Source: Heyndrickxia ginsengihumi (lineage in GTDB: Bacteria > Bacillota > Bacilli > Bacillales > Bacillaceae_C). From it: a stretch of DNA of 64,000 nucleotides. Location of the stretch: NCBI RefSeq assembly GCF_011008565.1, contig NZ_JAAIWK010000005.1:124001-188000 (forward strand), in the 5' to 3' direction. A program made the position numbers and the translations under genes. The stretch's first letter is position 1; the number at the start of each line of letters is the position of its first letter. Of the stretch, positions 9,051-15,837 are shown piece after piece. The notes under the pieces were generated by a model. That model was given only the letters and a program-made list of their open reading frames with translations, was not told where the DNA came from and searched no databases.

Positions 9051-10775
9051 ATGTTCAATCTTCATGATAATGGATCAATATTAAATAGTTTTGGTTTATT
9101 TTTCCAAATATTTGAAAACATCCCAGATATGGTTTATTTAGTACGAAGAGATGAAAAAGGGGATTATCAATATCAATTTGTGAATCAAGCAGCAACGAAG
9201 CTGTCGGGGATTCCAGCATTTGAATATTATGGGGAATCAATTAGCAAGTTTCTACCGGATCAATCTGTTCAATTGATCAAAGAAAAATATCAAGAAGCGA
9301 TAGATAAAAAAACGACCCTTGTTTATGAAGAGACGATAAAAGGACCTCAAATTACTTCCGTTAAAAATCAGTTGTTTTTGGATCAGAATTGGAAAGTTTA
9401 CGAAACAACTGTGACACCGATTTTTGATGAACAACATACATGTACGCATATTTTTGTGCTTGTTAGGGATGTGACACATCAGAAACTTAGGGAGAAAGAG
9501 CTAAGACAAGTAAAGGAGCATTTTGAGCTTGTTTGGAATAGTACGGCAGATATTATGTATACGTTTGATACCGATCAACGTTTCATTGATATTAATGATG
9601 CTTTTGAAAGAATTTTAATATGGAAGCGTGAAGAAATATTGTACGATCCATCCATTAGCATTATTCCTTTGTCTGAAAAAAAGGGGTTTAAACAAATTGT
9701 GGAAGTTCTGAAAAGGGGGCACTCCATTCCTTCTCATCAAGTTCAGTGCGTTACAAAGGACGGCGAATTAATCGATGTGTTAGCATCATATTCACCATTG
9801 CTCGATCGTGAAGGAAATTGGGGAGGGGGGGTAGCGGTATATAAAGATATATCTGAGGAATTAAAGTATCTTAAAGAACTTGAGATCAGTGAGGAAAAAT
9901 ACCGGGTGATTGCGGAGTTTTCATCAGATTTAATTAAAATAACAGATTCAAATGGAATCATTCAATATATATCACCCTCCCATAAAGCTATTGTTGGAAA
10001 TGATCCCGAAGAGACGTTAAATAAATCTATCTTAAATTTTGTTTATTCTGATGATGTCTCTAAATTCCGTGATGCAATTATTGAGGTAAACACGACCCAC
10101 CAAGTTGGTTCAGTTGAATTTAGAAAAGTTCATGAAAATGGAGAAATTATATGGTTTCATGCTACGATTACACCAATTATCAATGACCATGATGAAATAG
10201 ATCGTATTATTTTTGTCGCGCGTGATATAACGGAAAGAAAGCAGTACGAAGAAAAATTGGAACACCTTGCATTATTTGATTCTTTAACAGGGCTGCCAAA
10301 CCGGGTTCAATTTTATAAAAGATTGCAGAATGAAATGGAACAAGCAAGTATATCTCATTCGACTTTTGCTGTTATGATGCTTGATCTAGACGGTTTTAAA
10401 CAAGTGAATGATACAATGGGGCATGATGTTGGAGATGAGCTTTTAAAAAGCTTTGCAAAAAGAGTAGAATCTTGCATTAGGACAAACGATATGCTGGCAA
10501 GGATAGGTGGGGATGAGTTTGCTATCCTTATGCCCAATTTAGAAAATCGTATACAAGCAACTGCTATGGCAAAGCGGATTATAGGTTCTTTTCACAAGCA
10601 TTGGGAATGTGGGCATTATTGTTTTAACACAACTTGCAGCATTGGCATTGCTTTTTCTCCTCCATATGAACACCATCATAAAATATTATTAAAACAGGCC
10701 GATCTTGCTCTATATCGTGCAAAAAAAGAAGGGAAGAATAATTATCATATTTTTCAAAGAGGAATTGATCCATAA
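9051..10775 (+). CDS. PAS-PAS-PAS-GGDEF diguanylate cyclase
   Basis: The 574-residue protein lacks membrane segments and carries three PAS-type domains (about 1-145, 146-268 and 270-395; each ends in a DIT/DIS-type PAC signature such as VRDVTHQK and ARDITERKQ) followed by a GGDEF domain (400-570). The catalytic motif GGDEF at 486-490 is intact, and an RxxD inhibitory site (R477-D480) sits exactly five residues before it, so both synthesis of c-di-GMP from GTP and product inhibition are expected. The start of the catalytic domain reads DSLTGLPNR. The next element downstream is a c-di-GMP riboswitch, so this enzyme may supply its ligand. The PAS ligands are unknown. Confidence 0.93.
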   Translation: MFNLHDNGSILNSFGLFFQIFENIPDMVYLVRRDEKGDYQYQFVNQAATKLSGIPAFEYYGESISKFLPDQSVQLIKEKYQEAIDKKTTLVYEETIKGPQITSVKNQLFLDQNWKVYETTVTPIFDEQHTCTHIFVLVRDVTHQKLREKELRQVKEHFELVWNSTADIMYTFDTDQRFIDINDAFERILIWKREEILYDPSISIIPLSEKKGFKQIVEVLKRGHSIPSHQVQCVTKDGELIDVLASYSPLLDREGNWGGGVAVYKDISEELKYLKELEISEEKYRVIAEFSSDLIKITDSNGIIQYISPSHKAIVGNDPEETLNKSILNFVYSDDVSKFRDAIIEVNTTHQVGSVEFRKVHENGEIIWFHATITPIINDHDEIDRIIFVARDITERKQYEEKLEHLALFDSLTGLPNRVQFYKRLQNEMEQASISHSTFAVMMLDLDGFKQVNDTMGHDVGDELLKSFAKRVESCIRTNDMLARIGGDEFAILMPNLENRIQATAMAKRIIGSFHKHWECGHYCFNTTCSIGIAFSPPYEHHHKILLKQADLALYRAKKEGKNNYHIFQRGIDP

Positions 10776-10790
10776 CGTATAGTTAAGTTC

Positions 10791-10840
10791 AAAAAGCAAA
10801 CTACTATCATTCAGAATGTTCAGTAGTTTGCTTTTTTAGT
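10791..10840 (+). terminator. Intrinsic terminator after the diguanylate cyclase gene
   Basis: A 15-bp stem (10791-10805 with 10822-10836) ends in a T-run. It separates the cyclase transcription unit from the riboswitch operon. Confidence 0.9.
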
Positions 10841-11136
10841 TTCTTTTCTAGAAGGATGTTTTTACATAAATTCTGTTCCACTTGAACGATTGGTTCAAAA
10901 AAATAGCTCCTGGATCCCCTGCCAAGAACGACCCCTGAAGCGGAAATAACTACCCTTTTTCGACAAAGTTCTTAAATGTACTTTTTTATGTTTAACATGG
11001 TCTATTTAAATGAATCTGCTTACTATATACTATTTTTAAATTAGTAATTATACAGAAATTTACAAGAGATGTATCATTTTTACTAATACGAAATAAATCA
11101 AAATGTTTATTTTGTTGAAATCCATTAACCATAACC
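10841..11136. other. Intergenic region upstream of the c-di-GMP riboswitch
   Basis: This AT-rich stretch must hold the promoter of the riboswitch transcript. The best candidate I see is TTTACA at 11059-11064 with TACTAA 16 bases further on, which is poor at the -10. A short GC-rich run near 10905-10945 resembles a decayed piece of the dispersed repeat. No gene is visible. Confidence 0.35.
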
Positions 11137-11216
11137 GATAATGGCAAACTTACTGAAAAGTAAGGACGCAAAGCTACGGGTCTAATGCTGAGAAGCGATG
11201 ATCGCCGGGCCGCCGA
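11137..11216 (+). promoter_or_regulatory. Cyclic-di-GMP-I (GEMM-I) riboswitch aptamer
   Basis: The sequence carries the GEMM-I core: GGCAAAC at 11143-11149; a hairpin CTTACT-GAAA-AGTAAG (11148-11163) capped by the GNRA tetraloop of the tetraloop-receptor contact; the invariant GGACGCAAAGC (11164-11174) with the following ACGGGTCTAA; a second variable hairpin; and the closing GCCGGGCCGCC (11204-11214). This matches the known architecture of class-I c-di-GMP aptamers. It lies just downstream of a diguanylate cyclase gene and upstream of a terminator and the folE-headed operon, so it should couple c-di-GMP level to readthrough into 12 genes. The sign of the switch cannot be told by eye. Confidence 0.93.
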
Positions 11217-11273
11217 AAAGGAATTGGATTGAAGTTTATGGGGGAATTCTATTTACATTTACTTTTCCTTTTA

Positions 11274-11307
11274 AAACTCACCAATCACTTTGGTGAGTTT
11301 TTTTATT
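11274..11307 (+). terminator. Terminator between riboswitch aptamer and operon (probable expression platform)
   Basis: A perfect 10-bp stem (11274-11283 with 11291-11300, seven-base loop) is followed by a T-run. It begins 57 bases after the aptamer and lies about 200 bases before the first start codon, as expected for transcription attenuation by the riboswitch. I could not find an obvious antiterminator strand, so the switching mechanism is unresolved. Confidence 0.85.
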
Positions 11308-11503
11308 AATATAAGATCCTTATTTAACGCGATTTAAACTTAATAAGTGATGTTAGATTAAGGCTGTTTTCGGAGAATTGGCTGGAACGAAAATCAACAA
11401 TATAAAAACAATAGTCTTTAAGAGCCTAGAGTATATTAGGCCAATGAAGTTTTGGAGAGACAATGGGATATTTTGTTTTACTTATAAGGAGGAAAAATCA
11501 GTG

Positions 11504-12070
11504 ATGCAAGAGTTAAAACACGGACTTTTAGAAGATCATATTCGCTGTATATTGGAACTAATTGGAGAGAACCCTGAGCGTGAAGGATTACTAGATACAC
11601 CGAAACGTGTAGCGAAAATGTATAAAGAAGTGTTTGCAGGAGTTGGAGTAAATCCAGAAACAGCATTAACGACAACATTTGAAGAACAATATGATGGTCT
11701 TGTCGTAGTAAAGGATATTAGTTATTACACCTTCTGTGAACATCACCTCATTCCCTTCTTTGGGAAAGCACATATCGGTTATATCCCGAATGGCAGGGTA
11801 GTAGGGCTTAGTAAATTTGCTAGATTAGTTGAACTTGCTTCCAAAAGACCTCAAGTACAAGAACGTATGACCCAACAAATTGCTGATGCGATTATGAATG
11901 TTTTGCAGCCAGCAGGCGTGATTGTTAGTATCGAGGGCCAGCATCTTTGTATGTGTGCAAGAGGCGTGAAGAAACCAGGAAGCTCGACAGTCACAACAGT
12001 GAAAAAAGGAATATTTCAAGAAAACACTGCTTTAGCAGAAGAGTTTGAAAGGGCACTTTTACGAGATTAG
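11504..12070 (+). CDS. folE: GTP cyclohydrolase I
   Basis: The enzyme converts GTP to 7,8-dihydroneopterin triphosphate. The sequence has the zinc ligands C78 and H81 in CEHH and C149 in HLCMCARG, the conserved GLSKFAR segment and the KKPGS motif. I place the start at ATG 11504 (or GTG 11501), just after AAGGAGG, giving 189 residues, close to the usual bacterial length; the open frame extends upstream to 11378 but without family similarity or a ribosome binding site. A FolE gene in a Bacillus-type genome normally serves folate synthesis, but here it heads an operon with a PTPS and a short-chain reductase behind a c-di-GMP riboswitch, so a dedicated second copy is likely. It draws on GTP, which is also the substrate of diguanylate cyclases. 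Confidence 0.93.
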   Translation: MQELKHGLLEDHIRCILELIGENPEREGLLDTPKRVAKMYKEVFAGVGVNPETALTTTFEEQYDGLVVVKDISYYTFCEHHLIPFFGKAHIGYIPNGRVVGLSKFARLVELASKRPQVQERMTQQIADAIMNVLQPAGVIVSIEGQHLCMCARGVKKPGSSTVTTVKKGIFQENTALAEEFERALLRD

Positions 12071-12082
12071 GAGGATAAAGTG

Positions 12083-12901
12083 ATGCTATATCTTTCAAGA
12101 AAACTTTTCTTCTCAGCTGCCCATTTTTATCGTGTAGATCAATGGAGTGAAGAAAAGAATGCCGATACATTCGGATTATGCAGCAATGCTCATGGTCACG
12201 GTCATGATTATGTATTAGAAGTGATGGTGAAAGGAAAGGTTAATCCGAAATCAGGGATTGTCGTGAATATTACGGATGTAGATAAAGTAGTAAAAACTTT
12301 TGTGTGCAATGAGCTAGATGGCAAATTTCTAAATAAAGAAGTCCCATATTTCCAAACAAACTTGCCAACAACAGAAAATATCGTCAAGTTTTTATGGGAA
12401 TCTTTACATGGGGAGCTACCGAATTGTGAACTTCATAAAATTCGTTTGAAAGAAAATGATTTTCTATATGCTGAAAAGGAAGGGGCTGCTTCAATGGTTC
12501 GTTTAACGCGAAGATATCATTTTAGTACAGCACATCGCTTACATAGCAATGATTTAAGTGTGGAAGAAAATAAAGCGCTTTTTGGAAAATGTAATAATCG
12601 TTATGGACATGGTCACAACTACTATTTAGAAGTAACCGTGAAGGGGATTCCAGATCCAATAACAGGAATGATTATTGACTTGACTGAGTTAGATGAAATT
12701 GTTGATCAAGAAATTATGAGTAGATTTGACCATAAACATTTAAATTTAGATACAGAAGAATTCAAAACATTAAATCCAACGTCTGAAAATGTTGCTGTTG
12801 TTATTTGGGACTTATTGAGTTTGAAAGTTCCAAATCTATTTAAAATTGGTTTATTTGAGACGGAAAAAAATTATTTTGAATACTTCGGACCAGAGGAGTA
12901 A
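12083..12901 (+). CDS. Tandem 6-pyruvoyl-tetrahydropterin synthase (PTPS/QueD family), two fused domains
   Basis: The 272-residue protein holds two PTPS domains. Domain 2 (about 138-272) has every known catalytic and zinc residue: H151, C170 in GKCNN, H176 and H178 in GHGHNY, the D216-H217 pair in FDHKHLN, and E259; its wording is strikingly like animal PTPS (DPITGM, ENVAVVIWD). Domain 1 (1-135) keeps the zinc histidines H14, H39, H41 and C33, but the Asp-His pair has become D79-G80, so it has lost the general-base histidine and may be non-catalytic or altered. The enzyme would convert dihydroneopterin triphosphate from FolE to 6-pyruvoyl-tetrahydropterin. QueD-type activity (carboxy-tetrahydropterin, queuosine path) is less likely because no queC or queE is nearby. 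The start follows AGGAGG 12 bases after folE. Confidence 0.9.
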   Translation: MLYLSRKLFFSAAHFYRVDQWSEEKNADTFGLCSNAHGHGHDYVLEVMVKGKVNPKSGIVVNITDVDKVVKTFVCNELDGKFLNKEVPYFQTNLPTTENIVKFLWESLHGELPNCELHKIRLKENDFLYAEKEGAASMVRLTRRYHFSTAHRLHSNDLSVEENKALFGKCNNRYGHGHNYYLEVTVKGIPDPITGMIIDLTELDEIVDQEIMSRFDHKHLNLDTEEFKTLNPTSENVAVVIWDLLSLKVPNLFKIGLFETEKNYFEYFGPEE

Positions 12902-12905
12902 AGCG

Positions 12906-13607
12906 ATGCAAGAGATCCAACAACTTAAAGGAAAAACGATCGTCGTAATAGGGGCAAGCAAAGGAATTGGGAGAGAAGTAGCTTTGCAGGCAAAACATTT
13001 AGGAGCGAATTTAGTGCTCGGCAGCCGTAGTCAATCTAATCTTTCTGGTAATCATATACTCGAATTACCATTAGATGTACGTGATGAGCAATCAGTACAA
13101 ACGTTTTATGAAAAAGCAATGCAAACATTTGGCAATGTTGATGTGCTTATAAATAGTGCAGGTGTAGGAACATTTACGAGTATTTTAGAGTCATCAACGG
13201 AAGATTTTGATCAAATGCTGGCAGTTAATTTAAGAGGGGCCTATTTAACTTGTAAATATTTTGGCAAACAAATGGTTGAACAAGGAAATGGTCAAATCAT
13301 TAATCTTGTTTCAATAGCAGGAACGACTGCTTTGCCAGGCAATGGAGGGTATTCAGCATCCAAATTTGGCTTGCTCGGATTTACAAGAGTGTTACAGGCA
13401 GAACTTCGGGCAAAAGGCGTGCAAGTAACTTCGGTAATTCCAGGAGCTGTATCAAGCGGTTTTTGGGATCAAATCAATCCAAAGCCAGACATGGACAATA
13501 TGATTCCTGTAGAGACTGTTGCTCAACATATTATGCATTTAATCACACAGCCTACTGGTGCTTTTGTAGATGAGATTACCATTATGCCACCTTTAGGAAT
13601 TTTATAA
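12906..13607 (+). CDS. Short-chain dehydrogenase/reductase, candidate sepiapterin-reductase-like step
   Basis: This 233-residue Rossmann protein shows the NADP(H) motif GASKGIG (16-22), NSAG (83-86), the catalytic S136, and YSASK with Y149 and K153. Starting at ATG 12906 places the ribosome binding site GAGGAG in the last codons of the PTPS gene, and the gap is only four bases. General SDR similarity also fits 3-oxoacyl-ACP reductases. Because it directly follows FolE and PTPS, the simplest reading is reduction of 6-pyruvoyl-tetrahydropterin side-chain ketones, the sepiapterin reductase role in tetrahydrobiopterin synthesis. An alternative is action on an acyl-ACP, since an acyl carrier protein lies downstream. 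Substrate is inference. Confidence 0.75.
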   Translation: MQEIQQLKGKTIVVIGASKGIGREVALQAKHLGANLVLGSRSQSNLSGNHILELPLDVRDEQSVQTFYEKAMQTFGNVDVLINSAGVGTFTSILESSTEDFDQMLAVNLRGAYLTCKYFGKQMVEQGNGQIINLVSIAGTTALPGNGGYSASKFGLLGFTRVLQAELRAKGVQVTSVIPGAVSSGFWDQINPKPDMDNMIPVETVAQHIMHLITQPTGAFVDEITIMPPLGIL

Positions 13608-13616
13608 GGGAGGGTT

Positions 13617-14558
13617 ATGTCGTTGAGGCGGTTTAAAAATCTATTTAAGAATCATTTAAATATAACAGATAAACAGTTTCCGTCTCTCCCTCCAAATATT
13701 TCCTATGTTGATCTTAATTTCATGACAGCTAGAGGTTTTCTTGCAAACAAAATAGGGCGATACCTCGGCATAGACGAAGGAGATTCAATTTATTTTTATT
13801 CCCTATCAAGAGTATCATTTTCTTCCTTTCATTTTGAAAGTAAAGTGGACGAAATTCTATATTATAGCGAAAAAATGCTAACTTGGCAAAATGATGGAAA
13901 AAGTATTCCTGCTAATATTCATCATTTAGAAATAAAGAATGATTTAAAAAATGCAATGTTGAAGGCGTATGAAATTCATAAACAGGATTTATTTATGCAA
14001 CATCAAGATGAAAAACAAACACAACAAATTATTAATACTGAATGGGATATTTATCGTGACGTGATTTATGCAGCAAGTCAAGGGAAACTGCTGCTAATTC
14101 CAGAAGAAGAGATTGCTAATTATAAAATTGGTGTAACGATTTGTGAAGGGACGATAAAACAACGATCAGATATTCCTGAATGCCGCAATTTAGCAAAAAA
14201 ATGTTTAGAAGAAAAAGGTGTTCCGCCTACGAAAATGATGAGCTGGCTGCTAGTATTATCAGAGGCAATAACGAATACTATTAAGCATGCTGAAGAAGGA
14301 AAAATGACATTAGTGTCTAGTGAAAATGAAATCAGATTCATTATAGAAGACAAGGGACCAGGTTTTCCTCTAAATGAACTACCGAAAGCGACATTGTTAG
14401 CCGGATATTCAACAAAGAAATCAATGGGGCAAGGATTTACACTAATGATGAAAGTAGCGAAGCAAATTTTATTATGCTCGTCGTCTCAAGGGGCAACGAT
14501 TATTTTAACGTTTGATCAAGAGGATGATAAGGAGGAATTTCAGCGTGCAACAAGCTAG
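13617..14558 (+). CDS. HATPase-domain protein, RsbW/RsbT-like kinase of a partner-switching module
   Basis: The 313-residue protein has an unrecognised N-terminal region (1-190) and a C-terminal GHKL ATPase domain: N box E216-N220 in LSEAITNTIKHA, G1 box EDKGPGF (244-250), and G2 box STKKSMGQGFTLM (265-277). It has no HisKA helix or phosphoacceptor histidine, as in anti-sigma-factor serine kinases. Two STAS proteins and a PP2C phosphatase in the same operon are its expected partners. The N-terminal region might be the target-binding or sensor part. Its start follows AAGGGAGGG nine bases after the reductase stop, and its end overlaps the next gene by 14 bases. Kinase activity is predicted, not shown; it could also be a transmitter-less ATPase switch. 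Confidence 0.8.
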   Translation: MSLRRFKNLFKNHLNITDKQFPSLPPNISYVDLNFMTARGFLANKIGRYLGIDEGDSIYFYSLSRVSFSSFHFESKVDEILYYSEKMLTWQNDGKSIPANIHHLEIKNDLKNAMLKAYEIHKQDLFMQHQDEKQTQQIINTEWDIYRDVIYAASQGKLLLIPEEEIANYKIGVTICEGTIKQRSDIPECRNLAKKCLEEKGVPPTKMMSWLLVLSEAITNTIKHAEEGKMTLVSSENEIRFIIEDKGPGFPLNELPKATLLAGYSTKKSMGQGFTLMMKVAKQILLCSSSQGATIILTFDQEDDKEEFQRATS

Positions 14559-15615
14559 CAGCTACCAAACAGGTTCACTAACAACAATAGAAAAAACGCT
14601 TTTGACAGCTAAACTCATTGATGGTTTTTGGGATCGGTGGATTGTTCATGGTGTTGAGAGAAAAGACGTTGTAATTGTTAGACAACAACATTTGATGAAG
14701 GAAGCATGGATTAATAGCTGGAAGGAGTTAGCCGATCTTAACTATCGTGAAGCTACGAAGCAATATGAGCAAGGGGCAATCGAGCAGGCGGAATATATGT
14801 ATAAGATTTCGGCACTGTATTATCAGCTCATCTATTGGCTTTTTCCAGAAAACAACAGTATCAAAAGACAATGGCTACTTAAAAGTTTAGAAGTTATGGA
14901 ACAGGCTGATCAATTAGCAATGATCAAAACAGAATATGTACAACTTTCGATAAATGGCGGGGAATGTTATGGTCGTATTCGAATTCCGGATAATCATAAA
15001 GCAGTGGTCATAATGATGAATCCGATAGATTCAACGAAAGAGGAGTTATTCACGTATGAAGATGACTTTGTGAAACATGGATTTGCCGTTTTGAGTTTTG
15101 ATGGGCCAGGCCAAGGTCAAACCTATACTTTTGAGGGGCTTCGTGGAACTATTGAGGGTTGGAAAAGTTTTGTTGATAATGTTATTGACTACTCGCATAT
15201 GTATTTCCCAACATTGCCCATTCAACTTTTCGGAACAAGTTCCGGTGCTGCGTGGGCTTTATATGGAAGCTGTAATCCTAAAGTTGAGAAGGTAGTAGCG
15301 GTATCACCTGCATTTATTCAAGAGACTATTAAATTACCAGATTACTTTGTTGAAAGGACACAATTTGTGTTTGAAGGAGATAGTATGCTTCCTGACTTAG
15401 GAAAATTACAATTTCTAAATCCAGTTATGTTAGTACATGGTAAGCAGGATGTCATGATTACAGATCAACATATTTATGAGCTTTACCGTCGTTTGCCAAT
15501 TGGAAAATGTTACGTAGAGTATGAAAATGAAGGGCATTGCTGCAATTACAAGCTCTCGGAAATTCGGCGGAAAGCAATGGAATGGTTTGAGGAGGATATA
15601 AAAGATGTCATATGA
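14545..15615 (+). CDS. FrsA/DUF1100-like alpha/beta hydrolase
   Basis: I start this 356-residue protein at GTG 14545, after AAGGAGG at nine bases, inside the end of the preceding gene. The N-terminal half is a helical cap (about 1-125); the core has the nucleophile elbow GTSSG with S232, the acid D302 in HGKQD and H331 in NEGH, thus a complete triad, and an oxyanion-type FDGPGQG segment. The closest-looking family is FrsA/DUF1100-type or 2,6-dihydroxypseudooxynicotine-hydrolase-type enzymes, which act on C-C or ester bonds. Its stop overlaps the acyl carrier protein start by 11 bases, so the product may act as a thioesterase, acyltransferase or hydrolase on the carrier-bound acyl group; that is inference. 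Confidence 0.78.
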   Translation: MQQASSYQTGSLTTIEKTLLTAKLIDGFWDRWIVHGVERKDVVIVRQQHLMKEAWINSWKELADLNYREATKQYEQGAIEQAEYMYKISALYYQLIYWLFPENNSIKRQWLLKSLEVMEQADQLAMIKTEYVQLSINGGECYGRIRIPDNHKAVVIMMNPIDSTKEELFTYEDDFVKHGFAVLSFDGPGQGQTYTFEGLRGTIEGWKSFVDNVIDYSHMYFPTLPIQLFGTSSGAAWALYGSCNPKVEKVVAVSPAFIQETIKLPDYFVERTQFVFEGDSMLPDLGKLQFLNPVMLVHGKQDVMITDQHIYELYRRLPIGKCYVEYENEGHCCNYKLSEIRRKAMEWFEEDIKDVI

Positions 15616-15832
15616 CCAATTTGTTGGATTGATTGCAAAGGTTTCAAATATACCAATTAACGATATTCAACGGGATTCATTATTTAAAAATGATTTAGGA
15701 ATCGATTCGCTGCAAATGGTCAATTTATTGATTGAACTTTCGAATCATCTCGGTGCTCCGTTAGACAATATTAAAAGTAATGAAGACCTTGCAACAGTTG
15801 GTAGCTTGTACAGTATTTTTTCAAAGGAGTAA
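15605..15832 (+). CDS. Stand-alone acyl carrier protein
   Basis: This 75-residue acidic protein has the 4'-phosphopantetheine attachment motif LGIDSLQ with S35, and the helix pattern of carrier proteins. The ribosome binding site GAGGAG lies in the end of the hydrolase gene, with which it overlaps by 11 bases. It is not the housekeeping AcpP: it sits between a hydrolase and an AMP-forming ligase, with no fatty-acid synthase genes around, resembling carrier proteins of DltC or specialised-metabolite type. It probably receives an acyl or amino-acyl group from the next gene product. Confidence 0.9.
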   Translation: MSYDQFVGLIAKVSNIPINDIQRDSLFKNDLGIDSLQMVNLLIELSNHLGAPLDNIKSNEDLATVGSLYSIFSKE

Positions 15833-15837
15833 TTACT

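Noticed and set aside
10882-10898. TTGAAC-N5-GTTCAA inverted repeat upstream of the riboswitch, considered as an operator
   Set aside because: Six-base arms in AT-rich sequence far from any recognisable promoter; not distinguishable from chance.
11116-11142. TGAA-N15-CCGATAAT, similar to a sigma-D (flagellar) promoter, just before the riboswitch
   Set aside because: Transcription from it would start inside the aptamer and remove its 5' strand; the -35 has a mismatch too. Kept only as a note.
11378-11503. Upstream extension of the folE reading frame
   Set aside because: The 42 extra residues do not resemble GTP cyclohydrolases, and the strong ribosome binding site is at 11486-11492, right before GTG 11501/ATG 11504.
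11504-12901. Reading folE-PTPS as a queuosine or plain folate gene cluster
   Set aside because: queC, queE and queF, and folB/folK/folP, are absent next to them; the PTPS active domain is of the 6-pyruvoyl type and a reductase follows. Not fully excluded.
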